NCBI GenBank assembly: GCA_947453335.1
Contig: CANGFP010000002.1
Span: 62,001 to 126,000 of the forward strand
Source of the DNA: Opitutia bacterium
Lineage (GTDB): Bacteria > Verrucomicrobiota > Verrucomicrobiia > Opitutales > UBA953
Reading direction: 5' to 3'
DNA length: 64,000 nt
This document shows, piece after piece, positions 38,232 through 48,916 of the stretch. Within the stretch, counting starts at the first letter, position 1, and every line of letters begins with the position of its first letter. Under the pieces are notes generated by a model. It did no database searches. It was not told the DNA's origin and was given only the letters and a program-made list of their open reading frames with translations. The position numbers were made by a program, and so were the translations under genes.

Positions 38232-38813
38232 ATGGACCTGCGCGCGGCCAAAGCCCAGCTCCGCGCGGAGATGAAGGCGCGGCGCGGAGGCTTGGCGGAA
38301 GCGGAAACCGGCCCAGCGGCCAGCCAAGCCTGCGCTATCCTGCAGGCGACGCCCGAATGGCGGGAGGCGAAGGTCGTCTGCCTCCACGTCTCGTTCAAGC
38401 AGGAGCTCGGCACCGGCCCCCTCCTGCAGGTCGCCCTGGACGATGGCAAGGTCCTGGTGCTGCCCAGGACGCAGCCGGACGGTCGGCTTTCCCTGCACGA
38501 GGTGACGGACCTCACGACGCTGGTGGCTTCTCGACTGGGGATCCTCGAGCCCCTGCCAACCGCGCCAGCACGTCGTCCTTCGGACCTCGACCTCGTCCTC
38601 GTGCCCGGGCTGGCCTTCGACGGCGAAGGCAACCGCTTGGGCTACGGCGCCGGATTCTACGATCGGCTCCTCGCCCAGACGCGGCCAACCACGGCCACCA
38701 TCGGCTACGGCTATGGTTTCCAGCTCCAAGCCAAGGTGCCGACCGAACCGCACGACATCGCCCTGCAGGCCATCGCCACACCCCAGGGAATCGTACGCAG
38801 GAGAACCCACTAG
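38232..38813 (+). CDS. 5-formyltetrahydrofolate cyclo-ligase
   Basis: The 193-residue protein converts 5-formyl-THF to methenyl-THF with ATP. ATG 38232 follows the ctaB stop by 5 bp with a GAAGGGG ribosome site. The family motifs are KAQLRAEMKARRGGL near the N-terminus and the nucleotide/Mg site LVLVPGLAFDGEGNRLGYGAGFYDRLL near residue 118-145, with G-x-G-x-G-F-Y-D-R. The gene is FAU1/YgfA-type. Confidence 0.93.
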   Translation: MDLRAAKAQLRAEMKARRGGLAEAETGPAASQACAILQATPEWREAKVVCLHVSFKQELGTGPLLQVALDDGKVLVLPRTQPDGRLSLHEVTDLTTLVASRLGILEPLPTAPARRPSDLDLVLVPGLAFDGEGNRLGYGAGFYDRLLAQTRPTTATIGYGYGFQLQAKVPTEPHDIALQAIATPQGIVRRRTH

Positions 38814-38858
38814 GAAGTTTGCCTATTGGATGGTTTCGTGTCCGCTGGAGGGTCGCCG

Positions 38859-41800
38859 ATGTCCGCCCAACCTCCTGATGCCATCCGCCTCCGCGGAGTC
38901 CGCCAGAACAACCTGAAGGGGTTCGACGTCGATATCCCGATCGGCCGTCTGGTCGTGGTCACGGGCCTGAGCGGCGCCGGGAAGTCATCCCTCGTCTTCG
39001 ACACCCTGCACGCCGAGGGCCAACGCCGCTACGTCGAGACCTTCAGCCCCTACGTCCGCCAGTTCCTCGAGCTCCTGCCGGCCCCCGCGCTGGACTCCGC
39101 GGAGAACGTCCGCCCCTCGGTCGCGATCAAGCAAGGCAACGCGGTCCGCACGTCGCGCTCGACGGTCGGCACGATGACCGAGCTGTGCGACTGGTTCAAG
39201 GTGTGGTTCGCCCATCGGGCGGAGCTCCTCGACCCCGCCAGCGGGCTGCCCGTCGTCCCGCAAGGCCCCGCGGCCGCTTGGGAGGCCTGCCTGCGCGACC
39301 AGGCCGGCCGGTCGGTGGTCCTCGCCTTCGCGGTGCAGAAACCGGCGGGGCTCGCCTGGACGCACATCGCCGACGAGTTCGTGCGCGCGGGCTTCACGCG
39401 GGCTTTCGCCGACGGCCAACGCCTCAAGCTCGGCGAGGAACCCGTCGCCGAAACAGCCGAGGAGATCCTGATCGTGCAGGACCGCCTGACGGTCTCGCCG
39501 GCCGAGGCGGCGCGCTTCCACGAAGCCGCCTTGGCCGCGTTCCGCCTGGGCGGCGGACGCCTGCGCATCCTGACCGACGACGGCGCCGAGGTCGCGCGCT
39601 TCAGCGAAGTGCTCGAGTCCCCGGTGGACGGACGACGCTTCCGGCCGGCCACGCCCGCGCTGTTCTCGTTCAACTCGCCGATCGGGGCGTGCCCCGATTG
39701 CCGCGGCTTCGGGCGCGTCATCGGCCTCGACTGGAAGAAGATCGTCCCCGACCCCAAGCTGACGCTCGCCGAAGGCGCGGTCGCCCCGTTCCAAGGCAAC
39801 GTCTACGGCGAAAGCCAACGCGACCTCGCCAAAGCCTGCAGGAAAAAAGGCATCCCGATGGACGTGCCGTGGAACAAGCTCACGGCCGCCCACCGGCGCT
39901 TCCTCGAAGACGGCGACCCGACGTACGTCCCCGGCGAATGGGAATCGAAGTGGTACGGCATCCGCGGCTTCTTCCGCTGGCTCGAGTCCAGCACGTACAA
40001 GATGCACGTGCGCGTGTTCCTTTCGCGTTGGCGCGCCTACGAGGAATGCCCGAAGTGCCGCGGGCGGCGCTTCCGCGAGGAGTCCCTCTGGTGGCGCTGG
40101 CAAGGCCGCACGCTGCCGGAACTCTATGCGCTCCCCGTCACCGAGCTCCGGGCGCTGCTGCGGCCGCACGCGCCGAAGGACTCGCGCCATCCGGCGGACC
40201 ATGCCTTGGACGCGATGCTCGCCCGCCTCGGCTACCTCGAGGCCGTCGGCCTGGGCTACCTCGCGCTCGACCGCCTCTCCCGCACGCTCTCCGGCGGCGA
40301 GGTCCAGCGCGTCAACCTGACCTCCTGCCTGGGCGCCTGCCTAGCCGACACGGTCTTCGTCCTCGACGAACCCAGCGTCGGCATGCACGCGCGCGACCTC
40401 TCGCGCATGATCGGCATCCTCCGGAGCCTCGTCGAGCAAGGGAACACCGTCGTCGTGGTCGAACACGACGAAGCGGTCATGCGCGCGGCGGATTGGCTCA
40501 TCGAGATCGGCCCGCGGCCAGGCGCGGCGGGCGGCAACCTGGTCTACGCAGGGAAGCCGGCGGGCATCCTGAAGGCCAAGGATTCCGCGACCGGCGCTTG
40601 GCTCGGCGGCCGGAGCCAGCCGGCGACCCGCGCGCCCCGTCCGGTGACCGACACCACGCCTCGGCTCCGCATCGAAGGCGCCACGGTCAACAACCTCCGC
40701 GACTTCTCCTGCTCGCTGCCGCTCGGCCGCCTCGTCGGCCTCTGCGGCGTCTCGGGCTCGGGCAAGTCCACCCTCCTGCACCAGGTCATCGGACGCCGCG
40801 ACCCCGAGTCCGGCGACGAGTCGGCCCAAGGCGCCGGCAAGCTCAAGTTCGACCGCGAGCACGAGGAAGTCGCGCTCGTCGACCAATCGCCGGCCACGCG
40901 CACCCCGCGTTCGAACCCGGCCCTCTACGTGGGAGCCTGGGACGCCATCCGCAACCTGCTCGGCAACTCCGAGGAAGCCAAGGCGGCCGGCCTGACGCCG
41001 TCGCACTTCTCCTTCAACGCCGGCGAAGGCCGCTGCGAACGCTGCGGCGGCGCGGGCTGGGAGACCGTCGAGATGCAGTTCGTCTCCGACGTCGCGCTGC
41101 CCTGCCCCTCCTGCAACGGGAAACGCTTCCGCGACGAAGTGCTGGCCTTCCGGTTCGACGGCAAGACGGTCGGCGACCTGCTGGCGATGTCGGTCGCCGA
41201 AGTGCGCGCCTTCCTGGGCGGACGCACGCCCGCCAGCCAGCAATTGGCGGTCCTGGAGGAAGTCGGGCTCGGCTACCTGTCGTTGGGACAACCGTTGACC
41301 ACCCTCTCGGGCGGCGAGGCGCAGCGCCTGAAGCTCGTCCGCTACCTCGGACGGTTGGATGCGCGCAAACCCGGCGCGCTGCTGCTCCTGGACGAACCGA
41401 CCACCGGCCTGCACCGCGAGGACGTCGCCCGCCTGATCGGCCTGCTGCATCGTCTCGCGGACGCCGGCCATTCGCTCATCGTCGTCGAGCACCACCTCGA
41501 CGTCCTCAAGGCCTGCGACTGGATCCTGGAGATGGGCCCGGAAGCCGGCCCCGGGGGCGGCTTGCTCGTCGCGCAAGGCACGCCGGCGCAGGTCGCCCAG
41601 GCGGGGACGACGACCGGCGACTTCCTGGCGGCCGGCGACGCGGCGTTCGCCGCCCCGGAGACGCGCCAGGCGCGGCCGCGGCCGACGAGCATCTCCCTGC
41701 GCGGCGCCCGCGAGCACAACCTCCGCGACGTCTCGCTGGAGATCCCGCACGGTTCGCTGACGGTGATGACCGGGGTCTCGGGCTCGGGGAAGTCGTCGCT

Positions 41801-44378
41801 CGCCTTCGACATCCTCTTCTCCGAAGGCCAGCGTCGCTTCCTGGAGTGCGTCTCCGCCTACGCCCGCCAGTTCGTCGAACAATTGCCGAAGCCGGACATC
41901 GACGCCTTGACCGGTCTCCCGCCGACCGTGGCCATCGAGCAACGCGTCACGCGCGGTTCCTCCAAGTCCACCGTCGCGACGGTCACGGAGGTCGCCCAAT
42001 ACCTGCGCGTGCTCTTCGCGCGCGCCGGCGTGCTGCACAGCCCGGTGACCGGCGAGCCGCTGGAGGAGATGACCGAGGACGCCGTCGTGCGCCAGGTCGC
42101 CAAACGCCTGCAGGCCCTCAAGAAGGGCAAGCTGCTGCTGGCGTCTCCGCTCGTCCGTTCGCGCAAGGGCCATCACCGTCCGCTCGCCGAGTGGGCCGAG
42201 GGCAAAGGCCTGCGCCTCCTCCGCTGCGACGGCAAGCTGACGCCGGTCGCGGGCTTCGAAGGCCTGGACCGCTACCGCGAGCACGACGTCGACGCCGTCT
42301 TCGCGGTGCTGCGGGCCGACGGGACCATCGTCCACCCCGACGAGTCCACGGAAAGCGGCGAGAAGGCGCTCCGTTCATTGGTGCGCGCCACCTTGCTGGC
42401 GGGCAAGGGCGCCTGCCTGCTCGCGGACGAACGCGGCCAGCAGGTGGCCTTCCTCTCCACTTCCCGCAGCGACCCCGCCACCGGCGAGTCCTACCCGGAA
42501 GTCGACCCCAAGCACCTCTCCTGGAACTCGCCGCGCGGTTGGTGTCCGGACTGCCGCGGCCATGGCCTCGAAGTCACCACCTTCGCGGCCGATGAAGAAG
42601 AGACCCTGAACGAGAACGCGATGGCGGATCGCGTCGGCGAAGCGGTCTGCCCGACTTGCCAAGGCGAACGCCTTGGACCGATCGGCCGCTCGGTCCGCCT
42701 GCACGGCAAGGGCGGCAAGGCCCTTTCGCTCCCGAACCTCCTGCGCCTGCAACCGGACGAGGCGCTCCAATACCTGGGCGGCCTCGCCTTGGGCCCGCGC
42801 GAGAAGGCCGTCGTCGGCGCGCTCCTGCCGGAGATCGCCGCCCGCCTGAAGTTCCTCAGCTCCGTCGGCTTGGGCTACCTCGCCTTGGACCGCGGCGCCG
42901 ACACCCTCTCCGGCGGGGAAGCCCAACGCATCCGGCTCGCGGCCCAGCTGGGCTCGACGCTCTCAGGCGCGCTCTACGTGCTCGACGAGCCGAGCATCGG
43001 CCTGCACCCGCGGGACAACGACCGGCTCATCGAATCGCTCCGCGGGCTCCGCGACCGCGGCAACACCGTCCTCGTCGTCGAACACGACGAGGACACCATG
43101 CGCGCGGCGGACCGCATCGTCGACCTCGGACCGGGCGCCGGCGTGCACGGCGGCCGCATCATCGCCGAAGGTTCGGCCCAGGACCTCGAAGCCAACCCCG
43201 AGTCGGTCACCGGGCAGTCGCTGAAGACGGCCATCCCGCACCCGCTGCGCGGGACGCGGCGCGCCGTCGCGGGCAAGGAAGCCCCCCAGGACTGGATTCG
43301 CGTGAAGCAGGCTTCGCTCCGCAACCTCAAGCACTTCGACGTCGCCTTCCCGACCGGACGCCTCTCGGTCGTCTGCGGCGTCTCCGGCGCCGGCAAGAGC
43401 ACGCTGATGACGGACCTGGTGGCGCCCGCGGCCCAGCTGGCGATCTCCAGGAAGAAGGACGGCCTGCACGGCAAGGAAGCCACGGACGTCGTCGCCAACG
43501 GCGGCAAGCCGGCCTTCCACAGCCTCACCGGCCTGCAGTCGTTCCGGCAGCTCGTGATCGTCGACCAGGAGCCCATCGGCAAGACGCCGCGCTCCACGCC
43601 GGCGACGTACATCGGCGCGTGGGACCTGATCCGCGAGCGCCTCGCGGCGCTGCCCGAGGCCTCGATCCGCGGCCATGGGGCCGGCTTCTTCTCCTTCAAC
43701 ACCTCGGGCGGACGCTGCGAGGCGTGCTCCGGAGCCGGTCGCGTGAAGCTCGAGATGAGCTTCCTGCCCGACACCTACGTGCCTTGCGAGGAATGCCAAG
43801 GCACACGCTACGGGACGGTCGCGCGCGCGATCCGCTGGAACGGGAAATCCGCCGCCGACCTCCTGACGATGACGTTCGAGGAAGGCGCCGAGTTCTTCTC
43901 CTTCGACGCGAAGCTGCGCGACCTCTGCGGACTGATGACGAAGACGGGGCTCGGCTACCTCACGCTCGGCCAAAGCAGCCCGACGCTCTCCGGCGGCGAA
44001 GCCCAGCGCCTGAAGCTCGTGAGCGAACTCGCCAAGGGCCTGCCGACCTTCCGCGAACGCGCGCGCGGCCAGGTCCGCCCCAACCTCTACCTGCTCGAGG
44101 AACCGACCATCGGCCTGCACCAGTCCGACTGCCGTCGCCTCATCGAGCTCCTGCACGCGCTCGTGGACCAAGGCCACACCGTCATCGTGATCGAGCATCA
44201 CCCCGACGTCATCGCCGAGGCCGACTGGACCGTGGAGATCGGCCCAGAAGGCGGTCAGGCCGGCGGACAGCTCGTTCACCAAGGCGACCCCGAGTCGTTG
44301 GCGAAGAAGAAAGGCTCGCCGACGGCCCCGGCCTTGGCCGCGACCCTCAAGCGCGGGCGCACTCGCCCCTTGTCTTAG
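38859..44378 (+). CDS. uvrA: Double-length excinuclease ABC subunit A (four ABC modules)
   Basis: UvrA finds bulky DNA damage for nucleotide excision repair. This protein is 1839 residues, about twice the usual 940, and consists of two complete UvrA halves. Four Walker A loops are seen ([40 protein letters not shown]). Each module has a signature (TLSGGEVQR, then three TLSGGEAQR) and a zinc knuckle pair (CPDC/CPKC, CERC/CPSC, CPDC/CPTC, CEAC/CEEC). Walker B is LDEP in modules 1-3 but [10 protein letters not shown] in module 4. ATG 38859 is chosen because GGAGG lies 8 bp before it; an ATG 33 bp upstream has no such site. Chlamydial UvrA is likewise doubled (about 1786 aa, from memory). Confidence 0.95.
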   Translation: MSAQPPDAIRLRGVRQNNLKGFDVDIPIGRLVVVTGLSGAGKSSLVFDTLHAEGQRRYVETFSPYVRQFLELLPAPALDSAENVRPSVAIKQGNAVRTSRSTVGTMTELCDWFKVWFAHRAELLDPASGLPVVPQGPAAAWEACLRDQAGRSVVLAFAVQKPAGLAWTHIADEFVRAGFTRAFADGQRLKLGEEPVAETAEEILIVQDRLTVSPAEAARFHEAALAAFRLGGGRLRILTDDGAEVARFSEVLESPVDGRRFRPATPALFSFNSPIGACPDCRGFGRVIGLDWKKIVPDPKLTLAEGAVAPFQGNVYGESQRDLAKACRKKGIPMDVPWNKLTAAHRRFLEDGDPTYVPGEWESKWYGIRGFFRWLESSTYKMHVRVFLSRWRAYEECPKCRGRRFREESLWWRWQGRTLPELYALPVTELRALLRPHAPKDSRHPADHALDAMLARLGYLEAVGLGYLALDRLSRTLSGGEVQRVNLTSCLGACLADTVFVLDEPSVGMHARDLSRMIGILRSLVEQGNTVVVVEHDEAVMRAADWLIEIGPRPGAAGGNLVYAGKPAGILKAKDSATGAWLGGRSQPATRAPRPVTDTTPRLRIEGATVNNLRDFSCSLPLGRLVGLCGVSGSGKSTLLHQVIGRRDPESGDESAQGAGKLKFDREHEEVALVDQSPATRTPRSNPALYVGAWDAIRNLLGNSEEAKAAGLTPSHFSFNAGEGRCERCGGAGWETVEMQFVSDVALPCPSCNGKRFRDEVLAFRFDGKTVGDLLAMSVAEVRAFLGGRTPASQQLAVLEEVGLGYLSLGQPLTTLSGGEAQRLKLVRYLGRLDARKPGALLLLDEPTTGLHREDVARLIGLLHRLADAGHSLIVVEHHLDVLKACDWILEMGPEAGPGGGLLVAQGTPAQVAQAGTTTGDFLAAGDAAFAAPETRQARPRPTSISLRGAREHNLRDVSLEIPHGSLTVMTGVSGSGKSSLAFDILFSEGQRRFLECVSAYARQFVEQLPKPDIDALTGLPPTVAIEQRVTRGSSKSTVATVTEVAQYLRVLFARAGVLHSPVTGEPLEEMTEDAVVRQVAKRLQALKKGKLLLASPLVRSRKGHHRPLAEWAEGKGLRLLRCDGKLTPVAGFEGLDRYREHDVDAVFAVLRADGTIVHPDESTESGEKALRSLVRATLLAGKGACLLADERGQQVAFLSTSRSDPATGESYPEVDPKHLSWNSPRGWCPDCRGHGLEVTTFAADEEETLNENAMADRVGEAVCPTCQGERLGPIGRSVRLHGKGGKALSLPNLLRLQPDEALQYLGGLALGPREKAVVGALLPEIAARLKFLSSVGLGYLALDRGADTLSGGEAQRIRLAAQLGSTLSGALYVLDEPSIGLHPRDNDRLIESLRGLRDRGNTVLVVEHDEDTMRAADRIVDLGPGAGVHGGRIIAEGSAQDLEANPESVTGQSLKTAIPHPLRGTRRAVAGKEAPQDWIRVKQASLRNLKHFDVAFPTGRLSVVCGVSGAGKSTLMTDLVAPAAQLAISRKKDGLHGKEATDVVANGGKPAFHSLTGLQSFRQLVIVDQEPIGKTPRSTPATYIGAWDLIRERLAALPEASIRGHGAGFFSFNTSGGRCEACSGAGRVKLEMSFLPDTYVPCEECQGTRYGTVARAIRWNGKSAADLLTMTFEEGAEFFSFDAKLRDLCGLMTKTGLGYLTLGQSSPTLSGGEAQRLKLVSELAKGLPTFRERARGQVRPNLYLLEEPTIGLHQSDCRRLIELLHALVDQGHTVIVIEHHPDVIAEADWTVEIGPEGGQAGGQLVHQGDPESLAKKKGSPTAPALAATLKRGRTRPLS

Positions 44379-44408
44379 GCCGCAGCCCAACCATCCTTGC
44401 CCTGCGCC

Positions 44409-46421
44409 ATGCAGGGCCACCCCACCCCACACCCCGGAGGTTCAGTCCTCGCCGTGATCGGCGCGGCCTTCTTGGCCTGCGCCTGTGCTTGGCCGACGAG
44501 CGCCACCGCCGCACCGGCGACGACGACCGACGGACCGACCATCGCACCCGCGGAGACGCCGTCGCTTCCGCCTTATGACTTCAGCGTCAAAGCGCGGCGC
44601 GACCCGGCGAACCTAGCGGCCTTGCGCGCCGACACGCACGCCCGGCTGCTCGACGGCAACTGGGAAAGCCATCTACGACGCCTGCAGGCCGGCCTTAAGG
44701 CGGCCGTGAACGCGACGAAGCCGGACGCCGAAGGCAAGGCCTTCGACGAACTTGCTCGCGATCCCCTCTTCGCCCTGGGCGCCGCCCAGGCGTCGCTCAT
44801 CGGGCGACTGAACTCCACCGATGGCTTTTCGACGCGCACGGCCCCGGAGACGCTGCGGCAACTGATGCAGACCGAAGGCTTCAGCGGCTTCCTGGAAGAC
44901 CTGCTCGGCAAACCTGCGTCGATGCAGGCCTTCCTCGCACAAGTCAAACCGGAGGACGACGCACCGGCGGCGCTGCAGTCCTGGTCGCTCGTCTGGAACG
45001 CCGAGCCGCTTCCGTTGCGCGGGAAATACCTGAACCTCCAGGTCGCCTTCGCGTTGGTGTTCGACCGCGGACTGACCGCGGCCGCCGAACCACCGGAGCC
45101 CATCGACCCCGCCAAGCGCTACGCCTTCTTCCGCGACGCCGCCGAAGCCAACCAGCTGAAGACGGACCTGACGCGGCTCCCCGTCGAAGCCTTGATCTGG
45201 GTCATCGGAACGGAAGACGCCGATACCGACCTACACTGGGCGCACCAAGAACCTCGCCTGCGCCATCTCCCCATCAGCGAGTGGGGAAAAACCTATGAGA
45301 TCGTCGAAAGCGGCGGCGCGCTGGCCAAGGAAATGGCACCGAAGAACCGCGGCTCAGGACCTAACACCGAGCCGCAGCTGACCCAGACGCAGAAAGATCG
45401 GCTGGCCGAGGTGGATGCAGGATCCCTGGAGGCGCTGTTCAAGTTCGGCGGCGACCCCGTCGTCTTCTCCGTGGGCGCCGCGCAAGCGTTTGGCATCCCG
45501 GCCGCCAAGCTCACCAGCCGCACCAGCCCTTCCCAACACCCCCCGACTTGGGTCGGCTTCCAGCGCGAGACCCGTCGCTGGGACCTAAGCCTCGGCCGAC
45601 CCGCCAGAGGCGCCGCCGGTGGCGTCGCCATCGACCCGCAGACGCTGCTGCCGGTCCGCGAGTTCGAACTGACCGCCTTGACCGACCGGAAACGCGAGAC
45701 CCCTGAAGGGGAACGATGCGTCCGGCTCCGGCTGCTGGCCCGCATCGCCGGACAAGTCGGCGAACCCGAACGCCAACTCGCCTGCCTCGCCGCCGCCTGC
45801 CGGACGCTGCCGCGCTGCCTCCCCGCCTGGCAGGAACGCCTCGCTGCGCTGGCAACCGTCGCCCCCGCGACCGCACCGTGGACGGAAGTCCTGCGTGAAC
45901 TCCGTCAGACGTTCGACGGCGAACCGGACATGCGCGACGTCGCCGACGAATACGAAGCGCGCTTCCTCCTGGTCCGGCTCCCGGTTTCCGAAGCCGTACG
46001 CACGATCCAAGGACATCTGCAGAAGCTGCGGCGCGAACACCCCGACCGACGAGACCTCGTCTTCGCCGGCATCAGCCGCGCCGGGCGGCTCCTGGCGCGC
46101 GACCGCGTGACCAACGCCACCGCCCTCTCCACCCTCTACCGCGGCGCGCTGGAAGACGCCGCCGGCGACATGAACGAGTTCCAAGGACTGCTCGCGGATT
46201 ACTATGCGATCGTCAAAGGCGACGAAAAGCTGGAACTCCGTTTCCTGGACGACGCCGAGCACGTGTTCCGTCGCAAGGTCGAGCTCCCGCCGCTCGAATT
46301 CCAGGAGATGACCGAAGCCCTGTACGTCTACTTCCGCAAATGCGGCCAAAGCCACCGCGGCTTTCGCCTTCGGAGCGAAGGCGAAAAGGCCAAACAAGCC
46401 GCCTTGAAGGAATCCAAATAA
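44409..46421 (+). CDS. Secreted transglutaminase-like paralogue with degenerate active site
   Basis: This 670-residue protein, from ATG 44409, has a signal-like segment (LAVIGAAFLACACAWPTSATA). TTG 44397 and GTG 44456 are alternative starts. It is clearly paralogous to the next gene: LLDGNWESHLRRLQAGLKAA against LYDGKWESHYDRLKYGLYPA, and RGKYLNLQVAFALVFDRGL against KGKYVNLQLATAFVFDQGF. In the transglutaminase-like core the neighbour's GGIC is GGDP here, and its GHAW is PTW, so the Cys and His are lost. Ordinary catalysis is unlikely. A partner or regulatory role beside the next gene is possible. Confidence 0.8.
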   Translation: MQGHPTPHPGGSVLAVIGAAFLACACAWPTSATAAPATTTDGPTIAPAETPSLPPYDFSVKARRDPANLAALRADTHARLLDGNWESHLRRLQAGLKAAVNATKPDAEGKAFDELARDPLFALGAAQASLIGRLNSTDGFSTRTAPETLRQLMQTEGFSGFLEDLLGKPASMQAFLAQVKPEDDAPAALQSWSLVWNAEPLPLRGKYLNLQVAFALVFDRGLTAAAEPPEPIDPAKRYAFFRDAAEANQLKTDLTRLPVEALIWVIGTEDADTDLHWAHQEPRLRHLPISEWGKTYEIVESGGALAKEMAPKNRGSGPNTEPQLTQTQKDRLAEVDAGSLEALFKFGGDPVVFSVGAAQAFGIPAAKLTSRTSPSQHPPTWVGFQRETRRWDLSLGRPARGAAGGVAIDPQTLLPVREFELTALTDRKRETPEGERCVRLRLLARIAGQVGEPERQLACLAAACRTLPRCLPAWQERLAALATVAPATAPWTEVLRELRQTFDGEPDMRDVADEYEARFLLVRLPVSEAVRTIQGHLQKLRREHPDRRDLVFAGISRAGRLLARDRVTNATALSTLYRGALEDAAGDMNEFQGLLADYYAIVKGDEKLELRFLDDAEHVFRRKVELPPLEFQEMTEALYVYFRKCGQSHRGFRLRSEGEKAKQAALKESK

Positions 46422-46471
46422 AGCACACGGGACGACCCTAGCCGCCGCCGCCATCGCCTGAAGGGCCTCAC

Positions 46472-46493
46472 AAGGCACTTTAAGGGGCCTTTT
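46472..46493 (+). terminator. Weak hairpin-plus-T candidate in the 46.4-46.6 kb gap
   Basis: AAGGC (46472-46476), a 10-nt loop and GCCTT (46487-46491) followed by TT could end the upstream transcript. The stem is short. The rest of the 164-bp gap shows no ORF or clear motif. Confidence 0.3.
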
Positions 46494-46585
46494 CAGCCGA
46501 TTACCGACATCTGTGCCGTCTGGGATAGGGCGAAAACGATGTTCGCCTTGAGCCCCCTTGGAATTGGCCCAACCTCCGGGACATC

Positions 46586-48916
46586 ATGGCCGTTCCTCCC
46601 GCCAAGCCCAAGCGCCGCGCGCCCGCGCCCCTTCCCGCCCAACGCAGCCACGCCGGCCTGTGGGTCATCGGGACGCTCTTCCCCATCCTCGTCGTCGGCG
46701 GCTGGTTCGCGTGGCAGGTCTACGAACGCAGCGTCAGCCTCGCCAAGCTCCCGCCGAAGGAACAACGCACCCTCATCGATGACCTCGCCGCGAACTTCCG
46801 CCAGCCCGAGCCGGCGGTGGTGAAGGAGGAATCCCCCGTCGCCGTCGTCCAGGAAAAGCCCGTCGTCGCCGCGGAACCAGAAACCGCGCCCGCCAAGCCC
46901 GTCGCCACGGCGCCCGCCAAGGTCGAGGAACCGCTGCCTCCGCTCGCGCTGCTGCCCTATCCGTTCACCGGCCCCGACCTCCGCGACCCGCAGAACCTCG
47001 CGACGTTGCTCAAGGACACCAAGGCCCGCCTCTACGACGGCAAGTGGGAAAGCCATTACGACCGCCTCAAGTACGGCCTCTACCCGGCCCTGACCGCGAC
47101 CTCGAAGAACGAGGGCGCCCGCCGCTTCGACCACCTCTGGGAAAGCGGCTACTTCGCGCTCGGCATGACGCAGGACGCCTTCATCCGCCGAGTGACCCCC
47201 GCCACGCTGCGCTCCTTCATCGCGAAGGAGGACGCCTTGCCCTTCCTGCTGGAGTTGCTGTCGACGCCCGAGCTGATGGAGAAGTTCCTCGCGAACATCA
47301 AGGAAGAGGACGACGCCGGCGCGGCCATCGCGCTGTGGGCCAAGCTCGCCGGCGACGATGCCAAGGAGCTCAAGGGCAAGTACGTCAACCTGCAGCTCGC
47401 GACGGCCTTCGTCTTCGACCAAGGCTTCGCGTTCCGCCGCCTCCGCGACCCCAAGGGGGAGACCTTCGTCGTCGACCCGCTGGAACGCTACCGCTTCTTC
47501 CGCGACAACGCCCAACGCCAGCGCCTCGAGACCGACATCAAGAAGCTCGAGCCGTATGAGCTCGTCTGGGTCGTCAGCGCCGAAGCCACGACCGAGGAGA
47601 TGGAATGGGCGCTCAAGGAAAAGGAGCTCCGCACCCTGAAGCTCACCGTCGGCGACCAGAAGAACGACTGGACCGAGGCTTACCCGATGATCCATTATCG
47701 CATGGACTTCGTGACCGGCGGCAAGCCCCCGAAGGCCCCGCCCGGCAAGAAGGCCTACAAGCCGCTCGACGAAAGCTTCGTTCGCGGGACCCTCGAGGAG
47801 ACCTTCGAGGTCGGCGGCATCTGCATGGACCAGTCCCACTTCGGGACGACCACCGCGCGCGCCTACGGCATCCCCGCCGCTTCCGTCACCGGCGACGGCA
47901 ACCGCGGCGGCCACGCCTGGTTCGCCCTCATGATGCCCACGCACCAGTGGAACATGGGCAACAGCTTCCACCCGTTCGGGGAGCCGCGCAACCTGCCCGG
48001 CACGGGCCGCTACGCCGACGGCTACGCCAACGGTCACACCCGCGACCCGCAGACCGGCAAGGGCGTGGGCGAGTTCGAGGTCCAGCTGACGGGCGACCCC
48101 GAGCGCCGCATGTCCGAGCACTACCCCAAGAGCCTGCGCCTGCGCCTCGCCGCCGCGGTCTTCAAGGACAACAAGGACCAGGAAGGCCGCCTCGAATGCC
48201 TCGAGTTCGCCACGCAGGTCGCCAAGATGTCGCTCGACGCCTGGCTCGAGCTCGGCGCGTGCCTCGAGGACATGGGCGCGAAGGCCTCCTTCGACCGCTG
48301 GCGCGAGTTCGTGAAGTCCATGCGCGCGGCCTACCACGTCTACGAGGAGGAGAAGCGCTGGCCCGACATGATCGCCATCGCCGACAACTTCGCCGAGAAG
48401 CACGTCTGGACCGACCCGAAGATGACCGCCGAACAGGTCTACATGGAGTGCAAGAACTCCTACAACCAGTTCATCGGCGAGAAGAAGCGCGCCCACGGCC
48501 AGACCTTCGACAAGACCCGCTACGACCTGATCGTCACCGCCGTCGAGCGCACCGCACGCCAGCTGGCCAAGGACAAGACGGCGAAGGGCCGGGAGAACCT
48601 GTTCTTCTTCATGCGCCACGGCCTCGAGGACAACATCGAGCACCTGCCCACCTTCCGCAGCCTGCTGGACAACTTCTACGACGCCGTGAAGGGCGACGCC
48701 GCGCATGAGCTCAGCTTCCTCCGCGAGATCCGCCGGCTCTACCAGAACAAGATGTCCAACACCGGCGGCGACGTCTTCCGCATGAAGGCGGTGCTCGGCC
48801 TGATCGAGACGATGGAGCCCTACTTCGACAAGTGCAGCCAGCCCGACATGAAGAAGGAGTTCGAGCGCGACAAGGCGAAGATCCTCAAGGAGCTCGAGAA
48901 GCTGAAGAAGCAATGA
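46586..48916 (+). CDS. Membrane-anchored transglutaminase-like protein
   Basis: This 776-residue protein has a basic N-terminus, one transmembrane helix (LWVIGTLFPILVVGGWFAW, about residues 25-43), a Pro/Ala/Val linker to about 118, and a large exported domain. A transglutaminase-like core is visible: GGICMDQSHFGTTTARAYGI with Cys413, then GNRGGHAWFAL with His443, then HQWNMGNSF. The usual third residue Asp aligns with Asn459. Members act on proteins or peptides as transferases or proteases; the substrate is unknown. The C-terminal 250 residues are helical. It follows its degenerate paralogue, and its stop overlaps the pdxJ start (ATGA). Confidence 0.8.
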   Translation: MAVPPAKPKRRAPAPLPAQRSHAGLWVIGTLFPILVVGGWFAWQVYERSVSLAKLPPKEQRTLIDDLAANFRQPEPAVVKEESPVAVVQEKPVVAAEPETAPAKPVATAPAKVEEPLPPLALLPYPFTGPDLRDPQNLATLLKDTKARLYDGKWESHYDRLKYGLYPALTATSKNEGARRFDHLWESGYFALGMTQDAFIRRVTPATLRSFIAKEDALPFLLELLSTPELMEKFLANIKEEDDAGAAIALWAKLAGDDAKELKGKYVNLQLATAFVFDQGFAFRRLRDPKGETFVVDPLERYRFFRDNAQRQRLETDIKKLEPYELVWVVSAEATTEEMEWALKEKELRTLKLTVGDQKNDWTEAYPMIHYRMDFVTGGKPPKAPPGKKAYKPLDESFVRGTLEETFEVGGICMDQSHFGTTTARAYGIPAASVTGDGNRGGHAWFALMMPTHQWNMGNSFHPFGEPRNLPGTGRYADGYANGHTRDPQTGKGVGEFEVQLTGDPERRMSEHYPKSLRLRLAAAVFKDNKDQEGRLECLEFATQVAKMSLDAWLELGACLEDMGAKASFDRWREFVKSMRAAYHVYEEEKRWPDMIAIADNFAEKHVWTDPKMTAEQVYMECKNSYNQFIGEKKRAHGQTFDKTRYDLIVTAVERTARQLAKDKTAKGRENLFFFMRHGLEDNIEHLPTFRSLLDNFYDAVKGDAAHELSFLREIRRLYQNKMSNTGGDVFRMKAVLGLIETMEPYFDKCSQPDMKKEFERDKAKILKELEKLKKQ

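Noticed and set aside
38818-38828. TGCCTATT upstream of uvrA, resembling half of the glnN operator
   Set aside because: There is no matching right half and no sigma-54 element, so it is taken as chance.
39185-42595. A 1136-codon open frame on the plus strand inside uvrA
   Set aside because: It is Arg/Pro/Gly-rich with no domain motif and lies wholly within the well-supported uvrA frame, a GC-rich shadow.
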